From the NCBI GenBank assembly GCA_913055685.1, contig CAJXKC010000001.1:1331734-1395733 (forward strand): a stretch of DNA of 64,000 nucleotides. The letters are read 5' to 3'. Positions 17,797-27,107 of the stretch are shown here, in pieces. The position numbers and the translations under genes are program-made. This DNA is from an uncultured Flavobacteriales bacterium. Its GTDB lineage: Bacteria; Bacteroidota; Bacteroidia; Flavobacteriales; Schleiferiaceae. The notes beneath the pieces are model-generated. The model made no database searches, was not told where the DNA came from, and saw nothing but the letters and a program-made list of their open reading frames with translations. Numbering within the stretch: the first letter of the stretch is position 1; every line of letters starts with the position of its first letter.

Positions 17797-18405
17797 CTAG
17801 ATTTGGTATAAAACCAAAGCATAAAGGAAGAAGCGCGCAATACGACTAAGAGCCATTATCGCATAGGACTTAAAGCCATATTGGATCATTCCTGAAATTA
17901 AGGATACCGGTGAAAAAGGCAAGGGCGTTAAGGCAGCAAGGAAAATTAATAGTCCGCCGTAGCGTCTCAAGCTCACAATTTGCAGGGCGAACTTGGTGCT
18001 TAACCATTTGGCTACCCTGGGAATATGTCCAATTTTCGCCCCCAGCCAATAGGCGATGAGTTCGCCTGCATAACTCGAGATACCTAAAAGGCTAATCCCT
18101 AGCCATGGCGATTCCCAAATGCGGGTCCAATAGATGAAAAGGTCGGGAGGCAATAGCCCTAATATAGCTTCACTTATAAAAAAGACCAGTAGTACTGCAG
18201 GAGTGGAGAAATTTTGAAATAAGCCTTCCATTACTTCATCGATATCGATGAGGTAGTGGTTAATTAGGCCAATACCCAGACCTAAAATTACCAAGCCAAA
18301 AATTAGGCGCAACATATTTTTAGCGGCAAAGCGGTACGAACCTTTGCGCTTGAAATAATGGTGATGCAGTCTGGTATTTTCGTAAAGACTACGGTCTTTT
18401 TTCAA
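17797..18405 (-). CDS. VTT-domain (DedA/YqaA-like) membrane protein
   Basis: This 202-residue inner-membrane protein has about five hydrophobic spans and a VTT-type signature (ALTPLPFSPVSLISGMIQYG) near residue 160. Related proteins (DedA, YqaA, TVP38, VMP1) include lipid flippases or scramblases and affect envelope homeostasis. The specific substrate is not known. The basic N terminus carries no cleavable signal. It is divergent from the O-antigen ligase gene. Confidence 0.8.
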   Translation of the reverse strand: MKKDRSLYENTRLHHHYFKRKGSYRFAAKNMLRLIFGLVILGLGIGLINHYLIDIDEVMEGLFQNFSTPAVLLVFFISEAILGLLPPDLFIYWTRIWESPWLGISLLGISSYAGELIAYWLGAKIGHIPRVAKWLSTKFALQIVSLRRYGGLLIFLAALTPLPFSPVSLISGMIQYGFKSYAIMALSRIARFFLYALVLYQI

Positions 18406-18433
18406 TGTTCTACGTTTAGGTAAATAGGTTTTA

Positions 18434-18441
18434 CAAAATTA
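18434..18441 (-). promoter_or_regulatory. Candidate -7 box TAATTTTG for the VTT-domain gene
   Basis: On the minus strand TAATTTTG fits TAnnTTTG and lies 28 bases before the ATG at 18405. No TTG stands at the usual upstream distance. Confidence 0.33.
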
Positions 18442-18513
18442 GAACCTAGAAGCCTTGCTTTTTATTTTATACAGACAAAGCCGCGAATTTTTACTTTAGC
18501 GCAAAACGATTTC

Positions 18514-20400
18514 ATGGCTAAGCCTAGCAAGACATTCTCCTACCTCTTTCTTAGTTTAATGGTCTTACTGCCTCTACTTCAGGTAAGTAGTTTGCAGGAT
18601 ACAACGCTTTTGTCGCGATTTATTCTTTTAGATGTATTCGGATTAGCCGCTTTGGTCTTGCTTTGGAAAGACCTAAAAGAGCTTAAACTAAATAAGCTGC
18701 CTCTTTTTACTCTGGGTATCTTGCTTATCGTAATGGTACTTTCTGCTTTTAGCGCGACAAATAGTTCAGAGTCATGGGCCAGCATTGCGCGCTTTGCCAG
18801 TTTTATCCCGGTCTTTTTTCTTTTAGAATCGGCCTTGCGGCTGAAGCGACTTACTACTGATGATTTGCTAAGGGGCGCGGTTTTGTTTGCCTCGGTGGCG
18901 GCCTTGCCCACCTTATTTCAGCTGTTAAAGGCCTTGGCTTCCGGTGATTTCTTTGACGACATTTATACCATAACTGGCACCTTCAGTCATAAAAACTTAT
19001 TGGCATCGGCCTTAATGCTCAGCTTTCCATTTGTACTTGCGGCTTGGGCGAGCTTTAAGGGCGCTTGGTCAAAGTGGGCTATGATATTAGCCATTATCCT
19101 AGTTTTCGAATTATTTGTGCTGCGCACCCGTGGTGTGTGGTTGGCGCTTATTGTAGCGGCTTTAGGTAGTGGCTTAGTCTTGCAGATAATAAAGCCCAAG
19201 GAATTACAGATTTCAAGAAAGTGGCTTTTTGGCTTAAGTGCCTTAGCATTGGTAATCTTAAGCGCTCTTTTCCTTTCCCCGCAGATAAAAGCGGGCTTTA
19301 CCAATAGCAGTAACGTGCAGAAGCGCTTAGTCTTTTGGGGGAATACGGTAGAGATGATCAAAGAACATCCGCTCACTGGTGTGGGTGCCGGTAACTGGCG
19401 GATCAATTTCCCTAAATATGGCCTAAATGAGGTAGGGGAAAGTACCCGGCAGGGGATTACCCATATTCAAAGACCACATAACGACTACCTCTGGCTTTGG
19501 TCGGAGGCAGGTCCCTTAGCTATTTTGGCGGTGCTTACTTTGTTGCTATTGGCTTTTAATCAGGTGCTAAAAAACTTAAAGGCTAGCGAGGGGGCAGAGC
19601 GAAACTTGCAATTGGCTGCGCTCTTTGGATTATTGTCTTATGCCATTTTCTCCATAGGTGACTTTCCGCTGGAACGTGCCCCGCATACATTTTGGTGGAT
19701 GTTGATTTTGGCGGTAATTTTCCATCAGGCGAAAGCCCAGTTGCCGACAAAAATCCCGGTCTATCTTGCCGGCTTAAGCCTAGTATTTGGCCTTTTCGTG
19801 AATTTTCAAAGGTTTAAGGCCGAGCAGGGAATGGAGGCAGTATTGCAAGCCAATGCTAGTCAGAATGCAGCCGGAATAATAACTGCCGCCGAGGCCGTAT
19901 ATAGCGATTGGTATACTGTAGACAACTATGCTAATCCTATTAATTATTATTCCGCTAAAGGCTATCTGTTTACCAATCAGGCTCCTAAAGCATTCGAGGA
20001 TTTGCAACAGGCTATGGCCGATGCGCCTTATAATATTTTGGTTTACGAATCTTTTGCGCAGTATTATGCCCGGCAGGGTGATTTGGATCAAGCTTTGGAT
20101 TATGCGGCTAGAGGTTTAGAAATTTCCCCGCAGTTTAAAATGCTCATTTTATTGAAAGCAGAAATGCATTTACAGCGCAAGGAATTTGCCGAAGCTCTGG
20201 AAGCGCTCAATATGCATGAGCCGCGGTCTACCGATCCACGTTACCAGCAGGATTTAGCCACTGCCCTGCGGGGTGCCTTGCAAAATTATAATGAGCATGG
20301 GCGCTTCCCGGCGATGATGGAACATTTGCAAAAAAGTGGTCCTTTAAATAGTCCAGAGGATTATATCCGAGCTTATCGACTTAAAAGGGGGATTCGCTAA
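18514..20400 (+). CDS. O-antigen ligase/polymerase (Wzy_C) with C-terminal TPR region
   Basis: This 628-residue protein has ten or more membrane spans up to about residue 430, with the Wzy_C/WaaL signature region GVGAGNWRINFPKYG and HIQRPHNDYLWLWSEAG in the large periplasmic loop. The last 190 residues are soluble and look like tetratricopeptide repeats (QAPKAFEDLQQAM, QGDLDQALDYAARGLE). It should join or polymerise glycan chains on the periplasmic face. Four convergent or neighbouring glycan genes follow. The C-terminal repeats may recruit partner proteins, which is inference. Confidence 0.87.
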   Translation: MAKPSKTFSYLFLSLMVLLPLLQVSSLQDTTLLSRFILLDVFGLAALVLLWKDLKELKLNKLPLFTLGILLIVMVLSAFSATNSSESWASIARFASFIPVFFLLESALRLKRLTTDDLLRGAVLFASVAALPTLFQLLKALASGDFFDDIYTITGTFSHKNLLASALMLSFPFVLAAWASFKGAWSKWAMILAIILVFELFVLRTRGVWLALIVAALGSGLVLQIIKPKELQISRKWLFGLSALALVILSALFLSPQIKAGFTNSSNVQKRLVFWGNTVEMIKEHPLTGVGAGNWRINFPKYGLNEVGESTRQGITHIQRPHNDYLWLWSEAGPLAILAVLTLLLLAFNQVLKNLKASEGAERNLQLAALFGLLSYAIFSIGDFPLERAPHTFWWMLILAVIFHQAKAQLPTKIPVYLAGLSLVFGLFVNFQRFKAEQGMEAVLQANASQNAAGIITAAEAVYSDWYTVDNYANPINYYSAKGYLFTNQAPKAFEDLQQAMADAPYNILVYESFAQYYARQGDLDQALDYAARGLEISPQFKMLILLKAEMHLQRKEFAEALEALNMHEPRSTDPRYQQDLATALRGALQNYNEHGRFPAMMEHLQKSGPLNSPEDYIRAYRLKRGIR

Positions 20401-21273
20401 TTACCATTTCAAGCCTAAGAAATTCATCAGGCGTAAGCCTAAAATTTTAAAGCTGCGGGAGTCGGCGGCTGAGTAGTAATGATGGGCGCGGTTGTGCAGG
20501 CCGCGTTTCTGACAAAAGCGCGCCGCTTCGTAGTATTTGCGTTGTATCGCCTTTTCGAAGCTGGTGCGAGGGTAAAGTCCTTTTTGGTGAAAGTGCTCGT
20601 ATACGGCTTCGACCTTTTTTAAATGTTCTGCCAAGCGCGAACTCATCCCGCCATCTTCATGGTAATAGCTCTTTGCTTCGGGCCAATAACAAAACTGTTT
20701 ACGGGCTTCCATTAATTCCAGCCACAGAAAAAGGTCTTCGGCACCATGAAAACGATCGTCTACTTGAAAGGGAAAAGCTAAAGCGGTACTGCGCTTAAGG
20801 ATGGCCGCAGAGGGAACAATGGGCAAGCCCTTATCTAAAATTTCTTGGGCACTATTAATGGGAAATACCCGACGTGGATAATCGGCTTTTAAACCAAAAT
20901 TGTCTACCGCATGATAGAGTACATCACAGTTTTTATCCTTGCTCAAATATTGATAACAGGAGGCTAACTTTTCGGGATGCCACATATCATCGGCATCCAA
21001 AAAAGCACAGTAATCCCCCTTTGCTAATGAAATTGCCTTATTGCGACTAGCTCCCAGGCCCTGATTTTCTTGATGCTGAAGTTGATAGGATATCCCTTCC
21101 TGTTTGCTTAGAAGCGCTTCAATGAGCTCGGCCGACTTATCCTGACTACCATCATTAACGATGATGATTTCGTAATCCTTAAAAGTCTGCTTAAAAACCG
21201 ACTCCAAGCATTCTTCTAGACTATCGGCAGCATTGTATACAGGGATTATTATCGAATAAAATGGCTTTGTCAT
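20401..21273 (-). CDS. Family 2 glycosyltransferase
   Basis: This 290-residue GT-A enzyme begins with the usual YSIIIPVYNAADSLEECL and has the nucleotide/metal-binding FLDADDMW (DxD) at about residues 92-99. Family 2 enzymes add sugars from nucleotide donors to growing surface glycans. Donor and acceptor cannot be named. Its stop abuts that of the O-antigen ligase, and it overlaps the next GT2 gene by four bases, so it is co-transcribed with it. Confidence 0.92.
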   Translation of the reverse strand: MTKPFYSIIIPVYNAADSLEECLESVFKQTFKDYEIIIVNDGSQDKSAELIEALLSKQEGISYQLQHQENQGLGASRNKAISLAKGDYCAFLDADDMWHPEKLASCYQYLSKDKNCDVLYHAVDNFGLKADYPRRVFPINSAQEILDKGLPIVPSAAILKRSTALAFPFQVDDRFHGAEDLFLWLELMEARKQFCYWPEAKSYYHEDGGMSSRLAEHLKKVEAVYEHFHQKGLYPRTSFEKAIQRKYYEAARFCQKRGLHNRAHHYYSAADSRSFKILGLRLMNFLGLKW

Positions 21274-22298
21274 TTATCCCAATATTTACCGGGCCAAAGG
21301 GCAGATCTTAATTTTTTAAGGGGCTTTAAAAGTCCTATAAAGTTCAGGAAATCTCTAAAATAAGAGATAATAAAGGTGAGGAAAATTCTCCATGCCAAGG
21401 GTGATTTTAATTCTCGGAATACGCGGTACATCTTGCGGTTAATGCGCCAATTTTCGCGGGTCCAGCTATGGTAGGGTAAATTACCAATCCACCAATTGCC
21501 GAATTCACTAAGGGCAGCATCAGCTTCACTTTGCGCATCATTTAAACCGGCTCGTAAAAGCTTGTTTATAGCATAAAGCTCCTCGTATACGGAGGCCCTT
21601 TTACGCGATTTAGACCGCTGAGTTTTACGGTGCACGCGAAAGTAATTAAGCTCCTTATTTAAAAAGCCCAGGTCATACTTTAAAAGGATTTTGGCATAAA
21701 GGTGCCAGTCGCCATTAAGCCTAAATTTAGGGTCGGCACCCTTCACTTCCTCATATGCCTTTCGGCGGATGAGAATCCCGCTGGCATTGGGGATGGGGTT
21801 GTGGTAGAGTAACCAATCTTTACAGGCTTCTTTTCCAGATTTAATGAAATCCGACTCCCAGGCCTTAGACTTGTAAATGAAAGCTAGATTTTCGGCGTAG
21901 GAATGAATTTTTTGATCTTGCTCATCTACCATCATGGAATGGGCATAGGCAATGCCCAGCTCTGGATTTTGGTCTAGCAGGGGGACCAAGCTTTCTAAGA
22001 AGGTGTCTTCGCAATAATCGTCACTTTCGGCAATCCATAGGTATTCGCCGCTAGCTTGGGCGATTCCTTTATTCCATTGAATAAAGGGAGAACCAGAGTT
22101 CTTCTCGTTTAGCAACAGTTTAACATCGGGGTGGCGATCTGCAAATTTTCGCAGTATTTCGACGCTAGCATCCTTACTGCCGTCATCTAAAAGAATGAGT
22201 TCAAAGTCTTGAAAGGTCTGCCGAGCAATGGAGTCCAATCGCTTTTGCAAATAAGCCTCATGCTGAAAATTGGGCACTATTACCGAAACCTTAGGCAT
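21270..22298 (-). CDS. Family 2 glycosyltransferase
   Basis: This 342-residue protein has the GT-A start VSVIVPNFQHEAYLQKRL, a DDGSKD motif and WIAESDDYC as the DxD-like site near residue 90. The C-terminal third has a long basic, aromatic stretch that may sit on the membrane. It overlaps the sulfotransferase gene upstream by eight bases and the second GT2 gene by four, forming a three-gene minus-strand unit for surface glycan assembly. The sugar transferred is unknown. Confidence 0.92.
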   Translation of the reverse strand: MPKVSVIVPNFQHEAYLQKRLDSIARQTFQDFELILLDDGSKDASVEILRKFADRHPDVKLLLNEKNSGSPFIQWNKGIAQASGEYLWIAESDDYCEDTFLESLVPLLDQNPELGIAYAHSMMVDEQDQKIHSYAENLAFIYKSKAWESDFIKSGKEACKDWLLYHNPIPNASGILIRRKAYEEVKGADPKFRLNGDWHLYAKILLKYDLGFLNKELNYFRVHRKTQRSKSRKRASVYEELYAINKLLRAGLNDAQSEADAALSEFGNWWIGNLPYHSWTRENWRINRKMYRVFRELKSPLAWRIFLTFIISYFRDFLNFIGLLKPLKKLRSALWPGKYWDK

Positions 22299-22941
22299 TA
22301 ACTAAGGCTTTTAGGTGTTTAGCAATTTTTTTGCCGGTGAAGTTTTCCAGGCTTTTGATGCTGGTAGGATTCAAGGCACAAAGCTCGGCGTAATCCAGCT
22401 CAAGAAAATGGTCTCCAAGTTTATCGGCATAGCTAGAGGCCTGTTGCAGGTATTTTTGGTGCAGTTCTGCACAGAATTCGGCATCCCTTAATTCTTCGGC
22501 AAATACTTCTCCCTTGCGTTCATTGCGCTTTTGGAGCGACTTTACTACCGATTCGGTATCGCGTTTTAAATGAATAACCTTTGCGCCTGGGAATAATTCG
22601 AGCCACATGTCCAAGGTAAAGGTATTACGAGGGTCTTTCCAACCCCAATCTTCGCGCCTTAGGCATTGTTTAAATTTCGCCCAGCGTCCATTAAGGCGAA
22701 AATGCTCGGCATAAAGGGTGTCTGCCTTAAAACTTGTCCAGTGCTCTTTCTTAGGAACGCCGGGATGCAGCCAGTCCTGCTTTGCGGCCCACATCACCTG
22801 TTGGTTAACACTTAGAAAGTGCATGGCTTCGAAATTATGATCCTTAATTACGCCCATGAAAATCCCTGATCTTTCCAGTACCTTTGCTAGGAAAGAAGTG
22901 CCGCTGCGGTGCATGCCTATAATGATATACGGAGGACGCAT
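22291..22941 (-). CDS. Sulfotransferase family protein
   Basis: This 216-residue protein opens with YIIIGMHRSGTSFLAKVLER, the 5'-phosphosulfate-binding loop of PAPS-dependent sulfotransferases (RSGTS), followed by a KVIHLKRDTESVVKSL segment like the 3'-phosphate-binding site. It would move sulfate from PAPS to a glycan or another acceptor. I use the ATG at 22941; an in-frame TTG at 22950 would add three residues and overlap the start of the divergent gene. It heads a unit with two GT2 genes, which makes a surface polysaccharide the likely acceptor. Confidence 0.83.
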   Translation of the reverse strand: MRPPYIIIGMHRSGTSFLAKVLERSGIFMGVIKDHNFEAMHFLSVNQQVMWAAKQDWLHPGVPKKEHWTSFKADTLYAEHFRLNGRWAKFKQCLRREDWGWKDPRNTFTLDMWLELFPGAKVIHLKRDTESVVKSLQKRNERKGEVFAEELRDAEFCAELHQKYLQQASSYADKLGDHFLELDYAELCALNPTSIKSLENFTGKKIAKHLKALVNA

Positions 22942-22949
22942 TCTATACA

Positions 22950-23666
22950 ATGAGTGATCAAAGAAAGATAATTTTTCTCCACCTGCCTAAAACCGCGGGC
23001 ACTTCCCTAGTGAATATCTTGCATCAAGAGTACCGATTGGAAAATAGTGCCTTAATTGCGGGCGACGACCAGGCGGCCTTGGAGGAGGCGGTCCGCGACT
23101 CGAAACCCTTTATCCACGGCCACTTTTCCTTTCAGCTTTTGAACCATCCCCTTGCGCAATCTTACTACAAAGCGACCTTATTGCGGAATGCGGCCGACCG
23201 AGTGATTTCTCGATATGTACATCTTGCGCATAGCAAGGAAGAACGCTTGCAGGCGGAATTTGCCACTTATTCAGGTTTCGATGATTACTTAAAATCGACC
23301 TATGCTGATAATTGGCAGTGTCGGATGCTGGCGGGTATTTGGCATGAGGGAAAAGTAAATGACGAGGTATTCGAAAGGGCCAAGCAAAACCTGGAAAAAT
23401 TGGATTGGGTAGCTACCGCTAGTGCTATGCCGGAAGCGGCTTTAGATCTGAGTCTTAAATTGGGTTTCGAAAGTTATTATCAGCCCCAGCTAAATAAACG
23501 TAAGTCGAAGGCCCTTTGGCAAGAAATAAATAGCAATTACCGACCGCAGATTGAAGCCCTAAATAACTTCGATAGTAAATTGGTCTCTCTAGCCGAAGCA
23601 AGATATCGGAGCGAAAGAAAGGTGCCTTTGCTAAAAAGACTGAAATTAAGATTAAAGGGGTCTTAG
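22950..23666 (+). CDS. Sulfotransferase family protein (Sulfotransfer_2-like)
   Basis: This 238-residue protein has the PAPS loop IIFLHLPKTAGTSLVNILHQ at the N terminus and a RNAADRVISRY segment near residue 78 that fits the 3'-phosphate-binding site. The proteins of this type (HS2ST-like) sulfate sugars. Its ATG is eight bases from the divergent sulfotransferase start, so both must share a tiny regulatory space or one is transcribed from inside the other. Its last four bases overlap the end of the convergent YfiT-like gene. Confidence 0.82.
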   Translation: MSDQRKIIFLHLPKTAGTSLVNILHQEYRLENSALIAGDDQAALEEAVRDSKPFIHGHFSFQLLNHPLAQSYYKATLLRNAADRVISRYVHLAHSKEERLQAEFATYSGFDDYLKSTYADNWQCRMLAGIWHEGKVNDEVFERAKQNLEKLDWVATASAMPEAALDLSLKLGFESYYQPQLNKRKSKALWQEINSNYRPQIEALNNFDSKLVSLAEARYRSERKVPLLKRLKLRLKGS

Positions 23667-24202
23667 TACTTTCCACCGGAGGCTAAACCCAAACTGAAGT
23701 GCGCTAAGTGATGCCGACAGTGCCAAGCGTAAGAGGCTAGACTTTGCTTGAGGCTAAAAGATTTCTGATGTTCGGGATGATAAAAACTCCTTTGCCATTG
23801 TTCTTCATTTAATCCTTTAAGAAGTAGCGTCCATTTGTGATGTATCGCTTCAATTAGCTGCAGGGAAGGGGCAATGTCGTCATCCTTGGCTTCGCTGGTT
23901 TCGGCCCATAAGGCTTCCGCGTAAGGTCGGATGGTCGGATTTTCCTCAGTAATCGCAAGTTTAAAGCGGATAAAAGCGTTGAGGTGACTATCGGCACAAT
24001 GATGTACCAATTGTTTTAGGGTCCAGCCCTCGGGTCGATAGCGCCAATTCAACTGTTCCCTGGTGCTTCCTTCGCATTGGGCCGCCAGTCTAAAGGGAAA
24101 TGACTCGATGTCGTAAATCCATTCATCCAATTGTGCAGCACTAGGTTCGTTTATTTGTGGCTCAAGGCCGATGGGATATTTCAAAGAGTGCTTAGCGTCC
24201 AA
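23663..24202 (-). CDS. DinB/YfiT-type putative metal-dependent hydrolase or thiol transferase
   Basis: This 179-residue DinB-like four-helix protein has the three metal-binding His pattern (LVHHCADSH in the middle, HCRHHLAHF near the end) and the family start KYPIGLEPQ. YfiT/BstA in Bacillus is a metal-dependent bacillithiol transferase; the thiol used here is unknown. The gene is 13 bases downstream of the amidase gene and is the last of a minus-strand series. Confidence 0.85.
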   Translation of the reverse strand: MDAKHSLKYPIGLEPQINEPSAAQLDEWIYDIESFPFRLAAQCEGSTREQLNWRYRPEGWTLKQLVHHCADSHLNAFIRFKLAITEENPTIRPYAEALWAETSEAKDDDIAPSLQLIEAIHHKWTLLLKGLNEEQWQRSFYHPEHQKSFSLKQSLASYAWHCRHHLAHFSLGLASGGKY

Positions 24203-24215
24203 AATGAATCTAATT

Positions 24216-24797
24216 TTAAATCCCCTCTAAAATTGCGGCGGCCACCTGCCATTGATTCTCCTCGCTGGTCCAATATTGCAATTCCTCCGGACTATTGAGG
24301 TTAGCGAACTCCACCAATACTCCCGGGATTTGTGCTTCTTTAAGCAGGAAAAAGCTTCCCGCTACCCTTTGAGACTCGGGGAATAAAGTAGCTAAGCTCT
24401 TTTCTAAGCTTTGGATAAGACTCAGGCTCTGATCCAATTCACTTTGCTCCTCACTGTAATGAAAGGATAAACCTCCGGGTGAATCGGAGCTCTTCACTCC
24501 AAAGTGCAGAGAGATGAAAAGCTCGGCCTCACTTGCATTAATTTGCTGTGCTCTTTCCTGCAGGGATACAAATCGATCATCAGAACGCACTAAAATGACT
24601 TCCATGCTCGATTTCTTAGCTAATTCCTGAACTTTTAGTGCTAAGGCAAGGCATAAGTCTTTTTCAGAAACGCCTTCTATTTGAGCACCCGAATCCTTGC
24701 CGCCATGAGCAACGTCGATAAAAATTGTTTTGGAAGGTTCTCCGGCAAGGAGTCCCAGACTCATAAGGCTTAAAAGTATAAATGCTTTAATTCTCAT
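24216..24797 (-). CDS. N-acetylmuramoyl-L-alanine amidase (Amidase_3)
   Basis: This 193-residue exported zinc amidase cleaves the stem peptide from peptidoglycan glycans. Zinc and catalytic residues are visible: His31 (VAHGGKDSG), Glu45 (GVSEKDL), His98 (FISLHFG) and Glu163 (VLVEFANL). The signal peptide covers about residues 1-19. The ATG at 24797 is chosen; an upstream in-frame start at 24824 would add a lysine-rich stretch inside the preceding gene. The start lies within the last codons of the 145-residue gene (11-base overlap), so they are translationally coupled. Confidence 0.88.
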   Translation of the reverse strand: MRIKAFILLSLMSLGLLAGEPSKTIFIDVAHGGKDSGAQIEGVSEKDLCLALALKVQELAKKSSMEVILVRSDDRFVSLQERAQQINASEAELFISLHFGVKSSDSPGGLSFHYSEEQSELDQSLSLIQSLEKSLATLFPESQRVAGSFFLLKEAQIPGVLVEFANLNSPEELQYWTSEENQWQVAAAILEGI

Positions 24798-25224
24798 CTT
24801 CTTCTTTTTTTTGGGGTTTTGCAAAAGGCATTTGAGTGGTATACATGGTAATGAAGTTGTCCCCTTCTTTGTAATAAATGACCGTTTCTTCCAATTCGGG
24901 CTCCACCTTTACTTGCATGCCCCCTTTTAAAACCATTGTCCCGGGGGAATGAATAATTAATAGAGGCTCTGGTCCATGTACCATAATGGCTTTTCGGAAT
25001 TTCCCGCAGCGGATAAAGCCATCGATGGAGTCGCTTTCGTGACCCTCAAAATAGCTTATCCCTAAGGCGGGTTCACTAATAATCGCTCCTTCAGAAAGAA
25101 AGGAGAAAACTTTTAAAGAATCGGCGAGAGGTTCGCAGGTTTTGGGTTTGGAATTGTCCTGTTTTTGCGCATAAGCGCCTACTGCTATAAAAATAGCAAG
25201 TAGGGTGATTTTGAATTTTAGCAA
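24787..25224 (-). CDS. Conserved-looking exported protein of unknown function
   Basis: This 145-residue protein has a clear signal peptide (MLKFKITLLAIFIAVGAYAQ). The mature part has two Cys (CEPLADS and IRCGKF) that could form a disulfide, and a highly acidic and basic tail (KPQKKEEDEN). No known domain was recognised. It overlaps the amidase start and is 34 bases after the membrane-protein gene, so its role may be linked to the envelope. Confidence 0.7.
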   Translation of the reverse strand: MLKFKITLLAIFIAVGAYAQKQDNSKPKTCEPLADSLKVFSFLSEGAIISEPALGISYFEGHESDSIDGFIRCGKFRKAIMVHGPEPLLIIHSPGTMVLKGGMQVKVEPELEETVIYYKEGDNFITMYTTQMPFAKPQKKEEDEN

Positions 25225-25258
25225 AGCTTTGGTTTTTAGTTTGCTACAATATATAAAA

Positions 25259-26047
25259 TTACAGTAAGGCCTGTAGGTTATTATACATCCAAAACCAAGA
25301 GAGGATTAAACTTAGTCCAATTGCAAGACCAGCTTCAACTTTGTTTGCCCCATAAGCATTATGAAAGGCTTTGCGATTAATACCTATAAGCAGCGCAAGC
25401 TCTACGATGAAGTAAATTAAGAGCATTCCAATTTCCGTGCTTTGTATGTATTCAAAAAGAGCTGTGCCTTGGTATTCCTCTTTATTAAAGTAGAGTAATA
25501 ATCGAGCTGTATTATTAGCTAGATAATGGCTAAAGAGGAGGCTTAATATTAGCCAACCTGCTTTAGCTTGGGTCCATAATAGAATAGTACCTAAGGGTAG
25601 CGCAATCATAAAAAGGGCCGAGATAATGAGGCTAAAGTCCCATTCCATTATTTCTCCGCTGAACATATAGCCTATGAACTCAAAATTGAGGTAGAGCATT
25701 ATAAGGGTAAAGGCAGAAATGGCAAGCAGCATCCCTCCAATAAAAGCCGAGGATTTTTGGTCCCTAGGCTCAGTACTAGCGGTAACATAATGCCCACTGG
25801 CTTTCTCACTTAGCTCGGCCTGTACTTCTGTTTTTGGGATCGATATTTCTGAATCAGCCTTTCTGTTTCTTAGTTCTTCCCTTAGTTCAGCTTTGATGGC
25901 ACTAATTTCCTCCCCGCTAATATGACGTTTTCGTACTTCATCTTTAGCAGCCAATACTAGCTCAGTATCGTAATCTCGGTAATTTTCAATGAGGCGAATA
26001 AGCTCCAGATTGGATAAGGCTTCGATGGTCTGCGGTGATTTACTCAT
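25259..26047 (-). CDS. Membrane protein of unknown function with helical N terminus
   Basis: This 262-residue protein has a charged, helical first 95 residues (SNLELIRLIENYRDYDTEL), then about five membrane spans from residue 100 on. No known family was recognised. It overlaps the end of the diheme cytochrome gene by eight bases and so is translationally coupled to it. This suggests a connection with the cytochrome/beta-helix lipoprotein pair. Confidence 0.7.
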   Translation of the reverse strand: MSKSPQTIEALSNLELIRLIENYRDYDTELVLAAKDEVRKRHISGEEISAIKAELREELRNRKADSEISIPKTEVQAELSEKASGHYVTASTEPRDQKSSAFIGGMLLAISAFTLIMLYLNFEFIGYMFSGEIMEWDFSLIISALFMIALPLGTILLWTQAKAGWLILSLLFSHYLANNTARLLLYFNKEEYQGTALFEYIQSTEIGMLLIYFIVELALLIGINRKAFHNAYGANKVEAGLAIGLSLILSWFWMYNNLQALL

Positions 26048-27107
26048 GCTGTTTCTTACTTTTAATCCACTGATAAATAAGGTCTAAGCCTTGTTCGTGA
26101 TTTAACTTTCTTCCTAATTCGGGCATCATTACCCCCGGATCGAGGGAAGCCATGCGATGGTATAATATCGATTTTTCGGGTTCACCGGCTACTAGGGCGT
26201 ACTGCATACCCCCCGAGCCACGACCAGCGGCAACTGGTGGTTTATTCCAGCCTATTTTATAGGCGTCTTGTTCCTGGTAAGTTAGGTATAAGCCCGAGTT
26301 TTTGGCCGGCCCCTCACGCCTGTGGCAATGCGCACAATTAATATCTAAATAGGCCCTTGCGCGCAGATCTAGGTCTTCACGAAGCTCAAAGTAATTAACC
26401 ATATTCGGCACTTTATCTACTGCGGGTAAACCCTGCAAAAGGCCTAGCTCTTCCCAATGCGCAAGTTGATTTTCATATTTAAAGCCATAAGCAAACTTGT
26501 GGTTTAATTGCCGGGCTTTAGGTCCAATCGGACTCATTTTGCCTTGGTATTCATGACAGCTTTTGCATTGTACCTCGTTGGGAACCGAGTAGTTAAAGGC
26601 AATTTTCTGACCTTTTTTTCCATTTAACTCTAAGGGAATGCTTGCTCCGCTTAGACTACGAAATGCTTCGTTCTGTTCTTCATTCCATACATAGGAAAGG
26701 GCTTTCCAAGCATCGCTTTCATGCACCAAGAGGCGCGTTTCAATAATTCGTGCTTCGCCCAATTGCGCTTCGCTATAATGAAAGTTCTTGATTAAAACCG
26801 TTCCTATTGGAAAGTCTAAAATCTCAGTTTCCTGATAATTAATCACCGAGTCCTTCGGGACTTTGATAAAGCGGGTTTTTTGGGCGTAATCCGAAAAGAG
26901 GGGCGAAATAAGGTCATAGGGAATGAGCTCTTTTTTAGCTTTCAAATTGGACAGGGGTTCTTCGAAAAAACCCCATGCAGAGAGGGTAGATGGGTAGTCT
27001 GAGATCGTCTTGCTTGCCAGTTGGCCCTTGCTAACGTTAATTTGTGGCGCCTCCTGTTGGCAAGCCACAAAGGCCATTAATAATACTAAGGTTAATAGCC
27101 TTTTCAT
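26040..27107 (-). CDS. SO2930-family diheme c-type cytochrome lipoprotein
   Basis: This 355-residue lipoprotein (signal MKRLLTLVLLMAFVAC, acylated Cys16) has two haem sites, CKSCH at about residue 181 and CAHCH at about residue 260, with GVMMPELG near the end for an axial Met. It matches the family known as SO2930-type diheme cytochromes, found beside a parallel beta-helix protein. The pair is known in many bacteria but has no assigned function. The gene overlaps the beta-helix gene by four bases and the membrane-protein gene by eight. A role in extracytoplasmic electron transfer is inferred from the haems only. Confidence 0.85.
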   Translation of the reverse strand: MKRLLTLVLLMAFVACQQEAPQINVSKGQLASKTISDYPSTLSAWGFFEEPLSNLKAKKELIPYDLISPLFSDYAQKTRFIKVPKDSVINYQETEILDFPIGTVLIKNFHYSEAQLGEARIIETRLLVHESDAWKALSYVWNEEQNEAFRSLSGASIPLELNGKKGQKIAFNYSVPNEVQCKSCHEYQGKMSPIGPKARQLNHKFAYGFKYENQLAHWEELGLLQGLPAVDKVPNMVNYFELREDLDLRARAYLDINCAHCHRREGPAKNSGLYLTYQEQDAYKIGWNKPPVAAGRGSGGMQYALVAGEPEKSILYHRMASLDPGVMMPELGRKLNHEQGLDLIYQWIKSKKQHE

